A DNA stretch of 7,524 nt from an uncultured Sphingobium sp. (lineage in GTDB: Bacteria > Pseudomonadota > Alphaproteobacteria > Sphingomonadales > Sphingomonadaceae), in contig CAMLFF010000157.1 of NCBI GenBank assembly GCA_946479185.1, positions 1 to 7,524 on the forward strand, given 5' to 3'. Below are positions 1 through 6,958 of the stretch, in pieces (position 1 is the stretch's first letter; the number at the start of each line of letters is the position of its first letter). The translations under genes and the position numbers were made by a program. Below the pieces are notes generated by a model that was given only the letters and a program-made list of their open reading frames with translations, searched no databases and was not told where the DNA came from.

Positions 1-786
1 GGCGGGTGGGGCGAGGCGGATCACTGCTTCTGGTGGCAATCCAAGAATATTGTTGAGATCGGCGCGTGCAGTCGCAATATCCCGTTCAGCGATGCGCTCC
101 CGATCGGTTGCGTCGAGCAAAGTCTGGCGCCTAGTATCGAGATCACCGCCAGCCATATCGCCGCGGCCGGCGGCGCGCTGGGTGACGGCGAACAGGCGTT
201 GGGCGGCTGCAGAACTGTGATGGGCAATGGCGAGCTGTTCGGTCAGAGCCTGAACGCGGACGCCCTGCAGTCGGGCCTGGCCAGCTATGTTCCATTCCGC
301 CCAAGCGAGATCGAGCCTCACCTGGCGTTTGCTCGCATTACCTGCCTCGCGCGTGACGCGCGCAGTGCGGAGCTGGTTAAGATCAAATCCCAGCTGCGCG
401 CCAAAACCGCTAAAGACGTCGGGTCCGGACAGTAATTTGTCGAAACTGGCTTGAAAGCTCGGATCGGGCAGCAGCCTTGCAGCGAATGCTTGTGCATCGC
501 TCACGCCCTGTTTCGCGCGCTGCGTCTTGAGATCGGTATTTTCGAGGACGGCAATAACGGCCAGCGCATTGGGTGTGAGCGGCGCGTCGAGATCGATGGA
601 CTGAGGCTTAAGAAATGGGCGATCGATCTTCTGTGCATCCTGCGAGAGGACAATCGCATCGGGCGCAGCGAGAATGTCGACCGGTTGCTCTAGGGGGGCG
701 GCATGATAGCTCGCGCAACTCACGAGCAGGCCCGATGCTAACAATGGAAACAGGCGAAGCCGTTCGTGCGCGACGAAACAAAACAT
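1..786 (-). CDS. TolC/CusC-family outer-membrane efflux lipoprotein, N-terminal 262 codons (continues past left edge)
   Basis: The minus strand is open from the ATG at 786 to the window edge with no stop, so this is the 5' part of a longer gene (family members are usually about 400-480 residues). The product starts with a basic n-region and a hydrophobic stretch ending in a lipobox, L21-V22-S23-C24, so it is probably a lipoprotein acylated on Cys24. The mature part resembles the outer membrane efflux protein (OEP) domain: a helix near residues 73-110 ending in a Leu-Leu-Pro-Asp-Pro motif, then long alpha-helical stretches rich in Ala, Arg and Gln, and ALA-rich sequence ending ..ADLNNILGLPPE, as in TolC-type repeats. 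Such proteins form the outer-membrane channel of tripartite pumps. The start lies 8 bases after the propeller gene's stop, so they are probably co-transcribed. No pump or adaptor gene is visible; it may lie further left. The substrate cannot be inferred. The ribosome binding site is weak, but no better in-frame start exists upstream. Confidence 0.82.
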   Translation of the reverse strand, partial: MFCFVAHERLRLFPLLASGLLVSCASYHAAPLEQPVDILAAPDAIVLSQDAQKIDRPFLKPQSIDLDAPLTPNALAVIAVLENTDLKTQRAKQGVSDAQAFAARLLPDPSFQASFDKLLSGPDVFSGFGAQLGFDLNQLRTARVTREAGNASKRQVRLDLAWAEWNIAGQARLQGVRVQALTEQLAIAHHSSAAAQRLFAVTQRAAGRGDMAGGDLDTRRQTLLDATDRERIAERDIATARADLNNILGLPPEAVIRLAPPA

Positions 787-794
787 GCGGGCGA

Positions 795-1784
795 TCAGGA
801 CGGCTTTACCACGAGAATATGAAACGATCCGGCGATCGGAACGGGACGGCCACCGGGCTTGGCGGGCGGACCAAACTTTGCGGTTGGCAGATAGATCGCC
901 CCGCTGGCTGGATCGAGCGCGCCAGTGCGGGCGCCGGCCTGGGTCACCACATGATCGATAGGAGTGATATTGTCTGACGACGCGAGCGAGAGGATATCAA
1001 GCACGCCATCCTTGCCGCAGGGAATGAAGGCGAGGCTGCGCGCTTCGTCGATAATGACTGCGTCGGGACCTTTGCCGATGTCGATCAGCGCGACGAGCTT
1101 GCGCGCCTTCACGTCCACGATCGCGGCCTTGCCATTCTCGCAAGCGCTGATCAGTCGTCCATGTTTGGAAGCGTAGCCGAGCCCGGTCGGGCCTTCGCAG
1201 CCCGGCAGAGCGATGGGTTTGCCCATCGTGCCACGTGTGACATCGACCGTCTCGATCTCGGCCAGATCCTCGTTGTTGACGAACAATGTTTTGCCGACGA
1301 GAGTTGCATATTCCAGTCCCGGCTTGACCCCGATGGTGCGCGACACGCGCATCGCTGCGGTGTCGATGACCGAGATCGAGCCGCTGTCCGAGTTCATCAC
1401 GAAGGCGAGCTTCCCGCTTGGGTCGAGGATTGCGGCATCAGGCTTCTTGCCGACCGCGATGCTGGCAAGCTGCTTGCCGTCTACCGCATTGAGAATGCGG
1501 ACGGTGCCGTCGGTGCCGCTGGTCACGAGCAGATGTCCGTCCGGCAGCGGCATGACTGCATGGCCGCGCTGAATCTCGCCGAATGATGCGACGGTCTCCG
1601 ACGCCAGGTCCACGGCGGTCACGGAATTGCTGCGTGCGATATAAAGCCGGTTGGTCGCGGGATCGACACGGGCATAGTCCCAGGATCCGTCCGGTCCGGC
1701 GATCGAGGTCGTGACCTGATAGGTGGATGCCGAGGCGGCAGCGGTAGAAAGCAGGGCAGCAAGCAGGGCGAGGGTCCGGCTCAT
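795..1784 (-). CDS. Secreted YncE-like YVTN beta-propeller protein (329 aa)
   Basis: The preferred start is the ATG at 1784 because AAGGAG lies 7 bases upstream and translation then begins with a clean signal peptide (MSRTLALLAALLS...), with probable cleavage after Ala-Ser-Ala at residue 19. An upstream in-frame start at 1907 would bury the signal peptide and cross the divergent promoter region. The mature protein is a run of short beta-blade repeats of the YVTN/YncE type: blades of the form 'rLYIAr..SVTAVDL', 'LLVTSGTDGTVRILNA', 'LAFVMNSDSGSISVID', 'LFVNNEDLAEIETVDV', 'LISACENGKAAIVDV' and 'AFIPCGKDGVLDIL', as expected for a seven-bladed propeller of about 300 residues. YncE-like proteins are usually periplasmic; their biochemical roles are poorly known, and some bind DNA or partner proteins. 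It leads a two-gene operon with the TolC-type gene. I see no catalytic motif, so no enzymatic function is assigned. Confidence 0.9.
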   Translation of the reverse strand: MSRTLALLAALLSTAAASASTYQVTTSIAGPDGSWDYARVDPATNRLYIARSNSVTAVDLASETVASFGEIQRGHAVMPLPDGHLLVTSGTDGTVRILNAVDGKQLASIAVGKKPDAAILDPSGKLAFVMNSDSGSISVIDTAAMRVSRTIGVKPGLEYATLVGKTLFVNNEDLAEIETVDVTRGTMGKPIALPGCEGPTGLGYASKHGRLISACENGKAAIVDVKARKLVALIDIGKGPDAVIIDEARSLAFIPCGKDGVLDILSLASSDNITPIDHVVTQAGARTGALDPASGAIYLPTAKFGPPAKPGGRPVPIAGSFHILVVKPS

Positions 1785-1967
1785 GGCAGTTCTCCTTACC
1801 ACGCAATCATCTGCCCCGAACATGCTGGCAGCGCCAGCGCGGAACGCCGACATTGGGACATTATAATGAGCTTCTGCACGGATCGGAGCTAGCAATAGGG
1901 AATGCAAATGGCGGCTAACATTGTAGGATGCCGATCATAGCGGCTCTTTCAGGACTAGCAGATTCGG
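1785..1967. promoter_or_regulatory. Divergent control region between propeller/TolC operon and two-component genes
   Basis: These 183 bases separate divergent start codons and must hold both promoters. On the plus strand it contains a direct repeat GACATT-GG-GACATT (1849-1862), running directly into a 10-bp perfect palindrome CATTATAATG (1859-1868). A further ACATTG lies at 1918-1923, nearer the response regulator. The repeat includes ACATTGGGAC (1850-1859), found again upstream of the TonB receptor. Tandem half-sites are typical of OmpR/PhoB-family regulators, so self-regulation by the adjacent response regulator is plausible, but the 8-bp period is shorter than the 10-11 bp usual for that family. 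I could not identify convincing -35/-10 boxes for either direction. Confidence 0.5.
1792..1797 (-). promoter_or_regulatory. Shine-Dalgarno site of the beta-propeller gene
   Basis: The minus strand reads AAGGAG here, 7 bases before the ATG at 1784. It is the best ribosome binding site in the left half of the window and fixes the start of the propeller gene at 1784 rather than at the in-frame upstream start at 1907. Confidence 0.85.
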
Positions 1968-2645
1968 ATGCATATCCTTCTCGCTGAAGATGACGGGGAA
2001 ACAGCGGCCTTCATCGAGAGAGGGTTGGGAGAGCTGGGCCACGTCACGACCTGGGTGGAGACTGGCGAGGAGGCTCTGCGTCAGGCGGTTGCCGGAACGT
2101 TCGATCTCATCGTGCTCGACCGTATGCTCCCGGAACTTGACGGGCTTGAAGTTCTGCGCTGCCTGCGTGGCGCACAGGTGCGCGCGCCGGTCCTGTTGCT
2201 CACGGCGCTGGGCGGAATCACGGACCGTGTTGCCGGGCTGGACGCCGGCGCCGACGACTATCTCGTCAAGCCATTCGCGCTGGCCGAACTTGCCGCGCGT
2301 ATCAACGCACTGATACGGCGCGTCCCCGCCGATGATGTCGTGACGCGGCTCGAAGTCGGAGATATCCAGCTCGATGCGATGCGGCGTGAAGTAAAACGCG
2401 GCGGACGCACGATCCATCTCCAACCGCGTGAGTTTGCACTACTCGAGCAGTTGATGCGCCATGTCGGGCGCGTCGTCACGCGCACGATGTTTCTCGAGCT
2501 GGTCTGGGGCTTCCATTTCGATCCTCAGACGAACATCGTCGAGAGCCATCTGAGCCGGTTGCGAACCAAGCTGCGTGAAGGATGCAGCCACGATCCGATT
2601 GAGACCGTCCGCGGCGCGGGTTACCGGATGCGGCCGGATGACTAA
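1968..2645 (+). CDS. OmpR/PhoB-family response regulator (225 aa)
   Basis: This is a complete two-domain DNA-binding response regulator. The receiver domain (about residues 1-115) has the acidic pair Asp8/Asp9 in MHILLAEDDG, the phospho-acceptor Asp51 in LIVLDRMLP, the switch Thr79 in LLLTALGG, and Lys101 in DDYLVKPF. The C-terminal winged-helix domain (about 127-222) has the usual family landmarks: LQPREFALLEQLM, VVTRTMFLELVWGF, the recognition-helix region NIVESHLSRLRTKL, and the final wing IETVRGAGYRM. Length is normal. The start is fixed by the canonical MHILLAEDD N-terminus, although its ribosome binding site is weak (AGGA about 14 bases upstream). It overlaps the histidine kinase by 8 bases, so the two are translationally coupled partners. 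Likely targets are the two flanking operons, which share a promoter sequence. It resembles CusR/QseB-type regulators in general; a specific signal cannot be read from the sequence. Confidence 0.95.
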   Translation: MHILLAEDDGETAAFIERGLGELGHVTTWVETGEEALRQAVAGTFDLIVLDRMLPELDGLEVLRCLRGAQVRAPVLLLTALGGITDRVAGLDAGADDYLVKPFALAELAARINALIRRVPADDVVTRLEVGDIQLDAMRREVKRGGRTIHLQPREFALLEQLMRHVGRVVTRTMFLELVWGFHFDPQTNIVESHLSRLRTKLREGCSHDPIETVRGAGYRMRPDD

Positions 2646-3954
2646 GCGCGGCCGCAGCACCGCCTATCGCATTGCCTTCATCTATTCGGCGGCATTCGCT
2701 GCAGCAATTCTGATCCTCGGCATCGCCGTCTATTTTGCTGCGGACGCCGAATTTCGCAGGGCGCGTGACCGGGCGATCACGGACGAAATGACGGCGTTGA
2801 TTCACGAAGGCGGCGGCGGCCTTGCTGCTGAAGTCGCCGAGCGCGAAAAGGCCAAGGCGACCGGTTCCTTTGGCTATGCCCTGTTCGATCCGGCCGGTCG
2901 CCGGATTGCAGGGGCGCTGGACACGGCGCGACCCGAGCCGGGATTTGGCATGATCGTCTATCTTGATCCCTATGAGGGACATGACACGGCCCGCGCACAG
3001 ACTGTCGCGCTGGCTGACGGGAGCCGCTTGGTCGTCGCAGTCGATTCAGAGACGATCGAGAAGATTGACGCGACGATTCTCATGATCTTCGGCGTAGCCT
3101 TCGTCATTGTGGTGGCGGTGGGTGTGGCCGGTGCCTTGATCCTCGGACATTATCTACGCCGTCGTCTCGGGGCCATCAGCGGAACTGCACGCGCGATCGT
3201 GACCGGTAATTTTGACCAGCGTGTTCCAATCGGCCTCGGCCACGACGAGTTTGACGACGTGGCGCTCGCGCTCAACGCAATGCTCGACCGGATCGCGGGA
3301 CTGATGGAGAATCTGCAGCAAGTGTCGAGCGATGTCGCGCACGATCTGCGCACGCCGTTGGTGCGTCTGCGTAATCAGCTTGAACTGGTCGGCACGGTGG
3401 AGGGCGCTGCTGAGAAGGCGATCGAGCAGGGTGATGAACTGCTCAAGCTATTCGCAGCGATCCTGCGGATCAACGAAGTCGAGGGCGGCGTGCTGGCCCA
3501 GGGATATATCGAGATCGACCTTTCCACGCTTGCCGAGGATGTCGGTGACGGCTTCCTTCCGGCAATCCTTGACAGCGGGCGCATACTGACCTTGAATATC
3601 GCACCGCGTATCGCGGTCCTCGGCGACCGTGAGTTACTGGCGCAGGCGCTCGCCAATCTGCTCGACAATGCAATCGTGCATACGCCTCTCGCGACGGACA
3701 TCGAACTCACGCTCGAAGGCGATCAAGAGAAGGTCTAGCGCTCCGTGGTGGACGATGGTCCGGGCGTTTCGCCGGCCGATCGCGTGCGGCTCACGCAGCG
3801 TTTCTTTCGGAGCCAGGCGAGCCGCACAACGTCGGGCAACGGCCTTGGCCTCAGCCTCGTCGCAGCGGTGGCGGCCGCACATGGCGGCAATGTCGCGATC
3901 GAGACCGGACCGCCCGGTCTCCGGGTCACGATCGCGCTGCCTCGCCGTCGCTAG
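2638..3954 (+). pseudogene. Sensor histidine kinase interrupted by an in-frame TAG (366 + 71 residues)
   Basis: The start is the ATG at 2638 inside the response regulator's last codons; an in-frame ATG at 2575 would lie wholly within that gene. The protein has TM1 (about residues 12-34), a periplasmic sensor region of about 110 residues without a motif I recognise, TM2 (about 147-170), a HAMP linker (about 171-225), and the H box with phospho-acceptor His235 in SSDVAHDLRTPL. The N box follows (ALANLLDNAIVH, Asn340 and Asn344). Translation then meets TAG at 3736-3738 (codon 367). The same frame continues without further damage through G1 (VVDDGPGV), an F-box-like RFFR and G2 (GNGLGLSLV) to a TAG at 3952-3954. 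A full protein would be 438 residues, normal for the family. The truncated product lacks the ATP-lid elements and should not autophosphorylate. Explanations are a recent nonsense mutation, a sequencing error, or stop-codon readthrough; the absence of other lesions argues against an old pseudogene. Confidence 0.88.
3736..3738 (+). other. Premature in-frame amber codon splitting the kinase ATPase domain
   Basis: The frame reads Asp-Gln-Glu-Lys-Val-TAG-Arg-Ser-Val-Val-Asp-Asp-Gly-Pro-Gly. The stop falls in the beta-strand that leads into the G1 box. A single base change from a sense codon (for example CAG, AAG, GAG, TGG or TCG) would produce it. A GTG at 3745 could in principle start the distal fragment, but I see no ribosome binding site before it. 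Confidence 0.9.
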
Positions 3955-4631
3955 CGGGCAAGTCCGGTGGCGATCAGTTCCTGCCGGGCTGCATCAAACG
4001 CCAGCTGGAACGGGATTTTGGTCATCAGCCGCTCGGCTATCAACAGGCCCAGCATCTGGCCGGCGCTCACATCGCTGCGGAAATGCTGCCCGCAAACGAC
4101 CCGGCTCTGGGCATAGAGCGCGGCGCGAGCGAGGAGCGGGCCGGCCTTGTCCGGCATTAATCGCGCAAGCACCTCGCCCATCGCGAACGCCATGCTGGTA
4201 TGACCGCTGGGATAGCTTGAGAGTGGATCATAGTTGCGCTTGCAGCTCTTGAGGCTCGGATCGAGGATGTAGGGTCGCGGGCGACGAAACTCGTCCTTGC
4301 CGCGATCGACGATGTCCTTCTCGGTTTTTCGGACCAGGTCGAGCAAGTGGGCAGTCGCCGGGAGCCGGGCTAGGTCGAAGCGCGGTCCCAATATAGCGGC
4401 GAAGATCGTGGCGTCTTTGGTGTCGCCGTCCTTGCGCGCGCTCATTTCTTCGGCGGGGCTACGTATGGCCTCAATTGCATGGAGTTCCGCCAGCTCAGCC
4501 TTGGCTTGCGCGCTGTCCGGCGCTGGTGCTGTCGGCAACACCAGCGCCGGATCGAGATCGTCCGGTGTCAGCAGGGGAGCGTCTGCCGAAGGGGCGGCGG
4601 CAAGCGCCGCCGCGATCAGCCATCCTTGCAT
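3951..4631 (-). CDS. Class A (PhoN/PhoC-like) PAP2 acid phosphatase, periplasmic (226 aa)
   Basis: The protein carries the full three-part signature of the PAP2/class A non-specific acid phosphatase family: Lys112 and Arg119-Pro120 in KDEFRRPRP (KX6RP), P141-S142-G143-H144 in SSYPSGHTS, and S176-R177...H183...D187 in SRVVCGQHFRSD (SRX5HX3D). His183 would be the nucleophile that forms the phosphohistidine and His144 the general acid. Cys130 and Cys180 may form a disulfide. An N-terminal hydrophobic stretch (LIAAALAAA) looks like a short signal peptide, though its n-region lacks a basic residue. Such enzymes release phosphate from many monoesters in the periplasm. Its ATG overlaps the receptor's TGA in TGATG, so translation is coupled. 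The length, about 226 residues, is typical. The stop codon shares a CTAG with the convergent kinase gene, leaving no room for an intergenic terminator. Substrate preference is not readable. Confidence 0.93.
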   Translation of the reverse strand: MQGWLIAAALAAAPSADAPLLTPDDLDPALVLPTAPAPDSAQAKAELAELHAIEAIRSPAEEMSARKDGDTKDATIFAAILGPRFDLARLPATAHLLDLVRKTEKDIVDRGKDEFRRPRPYILDPSLKSCKRNYDPLSSYPSGHTSMAFAMGEVLARLMPDKAGPLLARAALYAQSRVVCGQHFRSDVSAGQMLGLLIAERLMTKIPFQLAFDAARQELIATGLAR

Positions 4632-4633
4632 CA
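4629..4633 (-). other. TGATG stop/start overlap coupling receptor and phosphatase
   Basis: On the minus strand the receptor ends ..AAG TTC TGA and the phosphatase starts at the ATG that shares its first base with the last base of that stop. This arrangement usually permits ribosome re-initiation and near-equal expression of the two proteins. No strong independent ribosome binding site is seen for the phosphatase. Confidence 0.85.
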
Positions 4634-6898
4634 GAACTTCAGCGTCACATCGCCCGTTATAGAGCGGCCGGCCTGATAGAAATATTGATCGAACAGCGCG
4701 GCCTTGCCCTGATTAATGTTGGTTACGCTGGTCGAATTGAACAGGTCATCGACTTCGACGCCGAGCTGTAGTTTGCCCAGATCATAACGGACCGATGCGA
4801 TCGCGTTGTTATAGGCCGGGATCCGGTAGTTGGGATTCTCGCCATCCACGGCATATTGCTTGCCGGTATATTTATCGATCAGCGAGACCTTGATCGGCCC
4901 CCGCTTGAACAAGATGCCGCCCGCCGCCGTGAGGAAGGGCGCATTGGCGACCTGAGTGTGCGGGTTACCCGGATTGTTCGTTTTCGCGTAGTTGCGCGAG
5001 CCGTTGACGAACAGCGCGAGGCCGTTGTCGAACGCATAGGTCGCCTGTCCTTCGACACCCTTATAGGTGACCGCGCCCTGATTGTACCAGATCGTCCCGT
5101 CGGCCGCGTTCGGCGCGGGCATCGAGGCGAACTTGTTCTTGAACTTGATATAATAGACGTCAGCGTCGATGCTCAGATTGCCGCCATGATAGACGCCGCC
5201 AAACTGGTAGTTGGTCGAGCGCTCGGGCTCGACCGTTGAGAGGCCGGGCTTGTCCACGTAGAGGACGCCAAGCGCCGGTGCGAGAAATCCCTTGGCATAT
5301 TGCCCGTAGAAAGCGAGCTGCTCGGTCGCAGTATAGTTGACCGTCAGGAACGGCAGCGTCGTGGTGTAGGTGGCGCTCTGGCTCTGCAGATAGCGCGTCG
5401 TCTGGTTATAGGCCGCGTCGATTTTGCGGTTGAAGTCGACATATTTGATGCCGGGCGTGATCTTGAGGCCCGCCATCGGGCGCAGCTCGAACTCGGCGAA
5501 CAGCTCGGTGTGGTTGGTGTTCGAATTCTGGTCGAACTTGATATTTGCCGGGGTGGCAATGCCCGTCGCTGGGTCTTTCACCGCCTTCTCGGCGAAGTTG
5601 GGGGCCATCGTAAGCAAGTTGACGTCGCGCTGCTGGCGGTAGGTATCGGAATGTTCGAGCCATGCACCTGCGGTTAGCGTGCCAATACCGAGTACATCGA
5701 CATGCGCCTGCGCAATGTCGCCCCACACGCGATATTTGTTCGTCTTGGTGTAGCCCGGGATGCCGACGACTGATGGACCGCCCTGCGTTAGTTTGACCAT
5801 GTTTGCCGTCGCAATCTGTGCGGGGGTCGCTGTCGCGTAAAGCGTGGCATCGCTGCCACTCAGCGTCTCATTGTCATAGCTGTAGGTATAGGCGCGATTG
5901 TCGAACGTGGCGTTTGCCGAGAGGTTCGCCTCGAGCTTCACGATCTCGAAGTCGGTTGTCTTGTTGGTGTGGTTGTAGCCATAATAGGTCTGGCTGTTCG
6001 GATCGTTGTTCAGACTGAAATTCTTGCCGAACTGCGCGACTTGGGAGAGCGTTGCGCCATCCTTGTCGGGCTGATTGAAGCGGTTCTGGTTGTAGGTACC
6101 AAGGATCGAAAGCTTGACGTCCGGCCCCATCGGGATGACCATTTTGCCGAAAATGTTGGTAGAGCGGAACGGGCTGAAAGTGCGTGCGCCGTCGGATTCG
6201 ATGTGCTGGCCGCTGATCACGATCTCGGAACCGCCCAAGGCGTCGATCGAGCCGCTCTGCGCCAGACCGCGCATCATCCATGTATTCCAGCTGCCATAAG
6301 TGGCCTTGGCTTCGAGGCTCGCATTCTCGCGTGTTGCGCGCGAGAACAGGTTGATGTTCCCGCCGAAAGTCGCCTGACCGAGCTGGCTGGCATTGCCTGG
6401 GCCACGATCGATGATGACCGTTTCGATCGTGTTCGAGGGAAAGAAGGTGTTCGAGTGGTGCGTTGGATCGTTAGTGTCGCCAAACGGCACTCCGTCATAG
6501 GTGACGTTATACTCGCCATCCTGAAAGCCGCGGATCTGCGCTTTGGATTCGCTCAGGCCAGGGCCATTTACACTGCCATAGTTGGAGACGCTCGGCGAGA
6601 TCAGGGCAATCTGGTTGAAGTCTGCCGTCGCGGGCAGAGAGTCCTCGATATAGGAGCGCGAAATGATGGCCTGCGGCTGCGTTGCTTGCAGCGAGGCGGT
6701 GACGGGCGCGATCTCGTTTGCGCGCGTGCCGGTGACGATGATGGAGGAGCCTTCCGCCAGATCGCTTTTCTCCCCCAGTTCTGAGGGAGCGTCGGCTGCT
6801 GCGGTCTGCGCACTTGCCGTGCTCGTACCGATCGAAATCATGAGGGCGAACGCACTCGCCCCGAAAAGGCGCGCGCGCGCCCCGGTTATCTGGATCAT
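4631..6898 (-). CDS. TonB-dependent outer-membrane receptor (755 aa)
   Basis: The preferred start is the ATG at 6898, giving a basic n-region (MIQITGARARLFG), a hydrophobic core and cleavage near ASA|Q at residue 30; a GTG at 6931 in the same frame would add 11 non-conserved residues and cover part of the leader. The mature protein begins with a short linker, then SSIIVTGTRANEI, typical of the TonB-box/plug entry in these receptors. The plug domain spans about residues 60-190 (QIRGFQDGEYNVTYDGVP, VIIDRGPGNASQLG, FGGNINLFSRAT). The remaining ~560 residues have alternating beta-strand patterns of a 22-strand barrel and end in VTLKF, with the C-terminal Phe used for outer-membrane assembly. Length is normal. 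It imports a scarce ligand using TonB/ExbBD energy. It resembles FecA-like members in general, but the coupled phosphatase and upstream Pho-box-like site suggest a phosphorylated ligand (inference). The frame is intact. Confidence 0.94.
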   Translation of the reverse strand: MIQITGARARLFGASAFALMISIGTSTASAQTAAADAPSELGEKSDLAEGSSIIVTGTRANEIAPVTASLQATQPQAIISRSYIEDSLPATADFNQIALISPSVSNYGSVNGPGLSESKAQIRGFQDGEYNVTYDGVPFGDTNDPTHHSNTFFPSNTIETVIIDRGPGNASQLGQATFGGNINLFSRATRENASLEAKATYGSWNTWMMRGLAQSGSIDALGGSEIVISGQHIESDGARTFSPFRSTNIFGKMVIPMGPDVKLSILGTYNQNRFNQPDKDGATLSQVAQFGKNFSLNNDPNSQTYYGYNHTNKTTDFEIVKLEANLSANATFDNRAYTYSYDNETLSGSDATLYATATPAQIATANMVKLTQGGPSVVGIPGYTKTNKYRVWGDIAQAHVDVLGIGTLTAGAWLEHSDTYRQQRDVNLLTMAPNFAEKAVKDPATGIATPANIKFDQNSNTNHTELFAEFELRPMAGLKITPGIKYVDFNRKIDAAYNQTTRYLQSQSATYTTTLPFLTVNYTATEQLAFYGQYAKGFLAPALGVLYVDKPGLSTVEPERSTNYQFGGVYHGGNLSIDADVYYIKFKNKFASMPAPNAADGTIWYNQGAVTYKGVEGQATYAFDNGLALFVNGSRNYAKTNNPGNPHTQVANAPFLTAAGGILFKRGPIKVSLIDKYTGKQYAVDGENPNYRIPAYNNAIASVRYDLGKLQLGVEVDDLFNSTSVTNINQGKAALFDQYFYQAGRSITGDVTLKF

Positions 6899-6940
6899 CT
6901 TGTCTGAACCCCTGCGCCAACATGGCGACACGGCGCGGCT

Positions 6941-6958
6941 ATGACTGAGCGATGACAG
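6941..6958 (-). promoter_or_regulatory. Putative PhoB box upstream of receptor-phosphatase operon
   Basis: The minus strand reads CTGTCAT-CGCT-CAGTCAT, two 7-bp direct repeats differing at one base and separated by 4 bp. The alphaproteobacterial PHO box is CTGTCAT-N4-CTGTCAT, so 13 of 14 repeat positions match; against the 18-base E. coli box about 14 match, mostly because the spacer is not A/T-rich. It lies 42 bases upstream of the receptor ATG, on the coding strand and in the same orientation as the gene. A possible, weak -10 (CATGTT, 6919-6924) lies 16 bases downstream, a little farther than in classical pho promoters. The downstream acid phosphatase makes phosphate-starvation control biologically sensible. 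Confidence 0.6.

Noticed and set aside
199..693. Two plus-strand open frames opposite the TolC-type gene
   Set aside because: The minus strand is continuously open here with a recognisable lipoprotein and OEP pattern; the plus-strand frames are GC-rich shadows without matching features.
1785..1907. A 41-residue N-terminal extension of the propeller protein starting at 1907
   Set aside because: It would place residues ahead of a clean signal peptide, has no good ribosome binding site and covers the regulatory repeats; the ATG at 1784 has AAGGAG at ideal spacing.
2575..2637. Upstream in-frame start for the histidine kinase
   Set aside because: It lies inside the response regulator's winged-helix coding region; the ATG at 2638 in the ATGACTAA overlap is the standard arrangement for such pairs.
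5969..6784. Long 271-codon plus-strand frame inside the TonB receptor gene
   Set aside because: It is antisense to well-conserved plug and barrel sequence, has composition typical of a reverse-strand shadow and no recognisable domain.
6868..6885. Alternating GC run (GCGCGCGCGC) as a Z-DNA or repeat feature
   Set aside because: It encodes the arginine/alanine n-region of the receptor's signal peptide and is ordinary in GC-rich coding DNA.
6899..6931. GTG start adding 11 residues to the TonB receptor
   Set aside because: The extra residues precede a complete signal peptide and shorten the leader between the Pho-box-like site and the gene to 9 bases.
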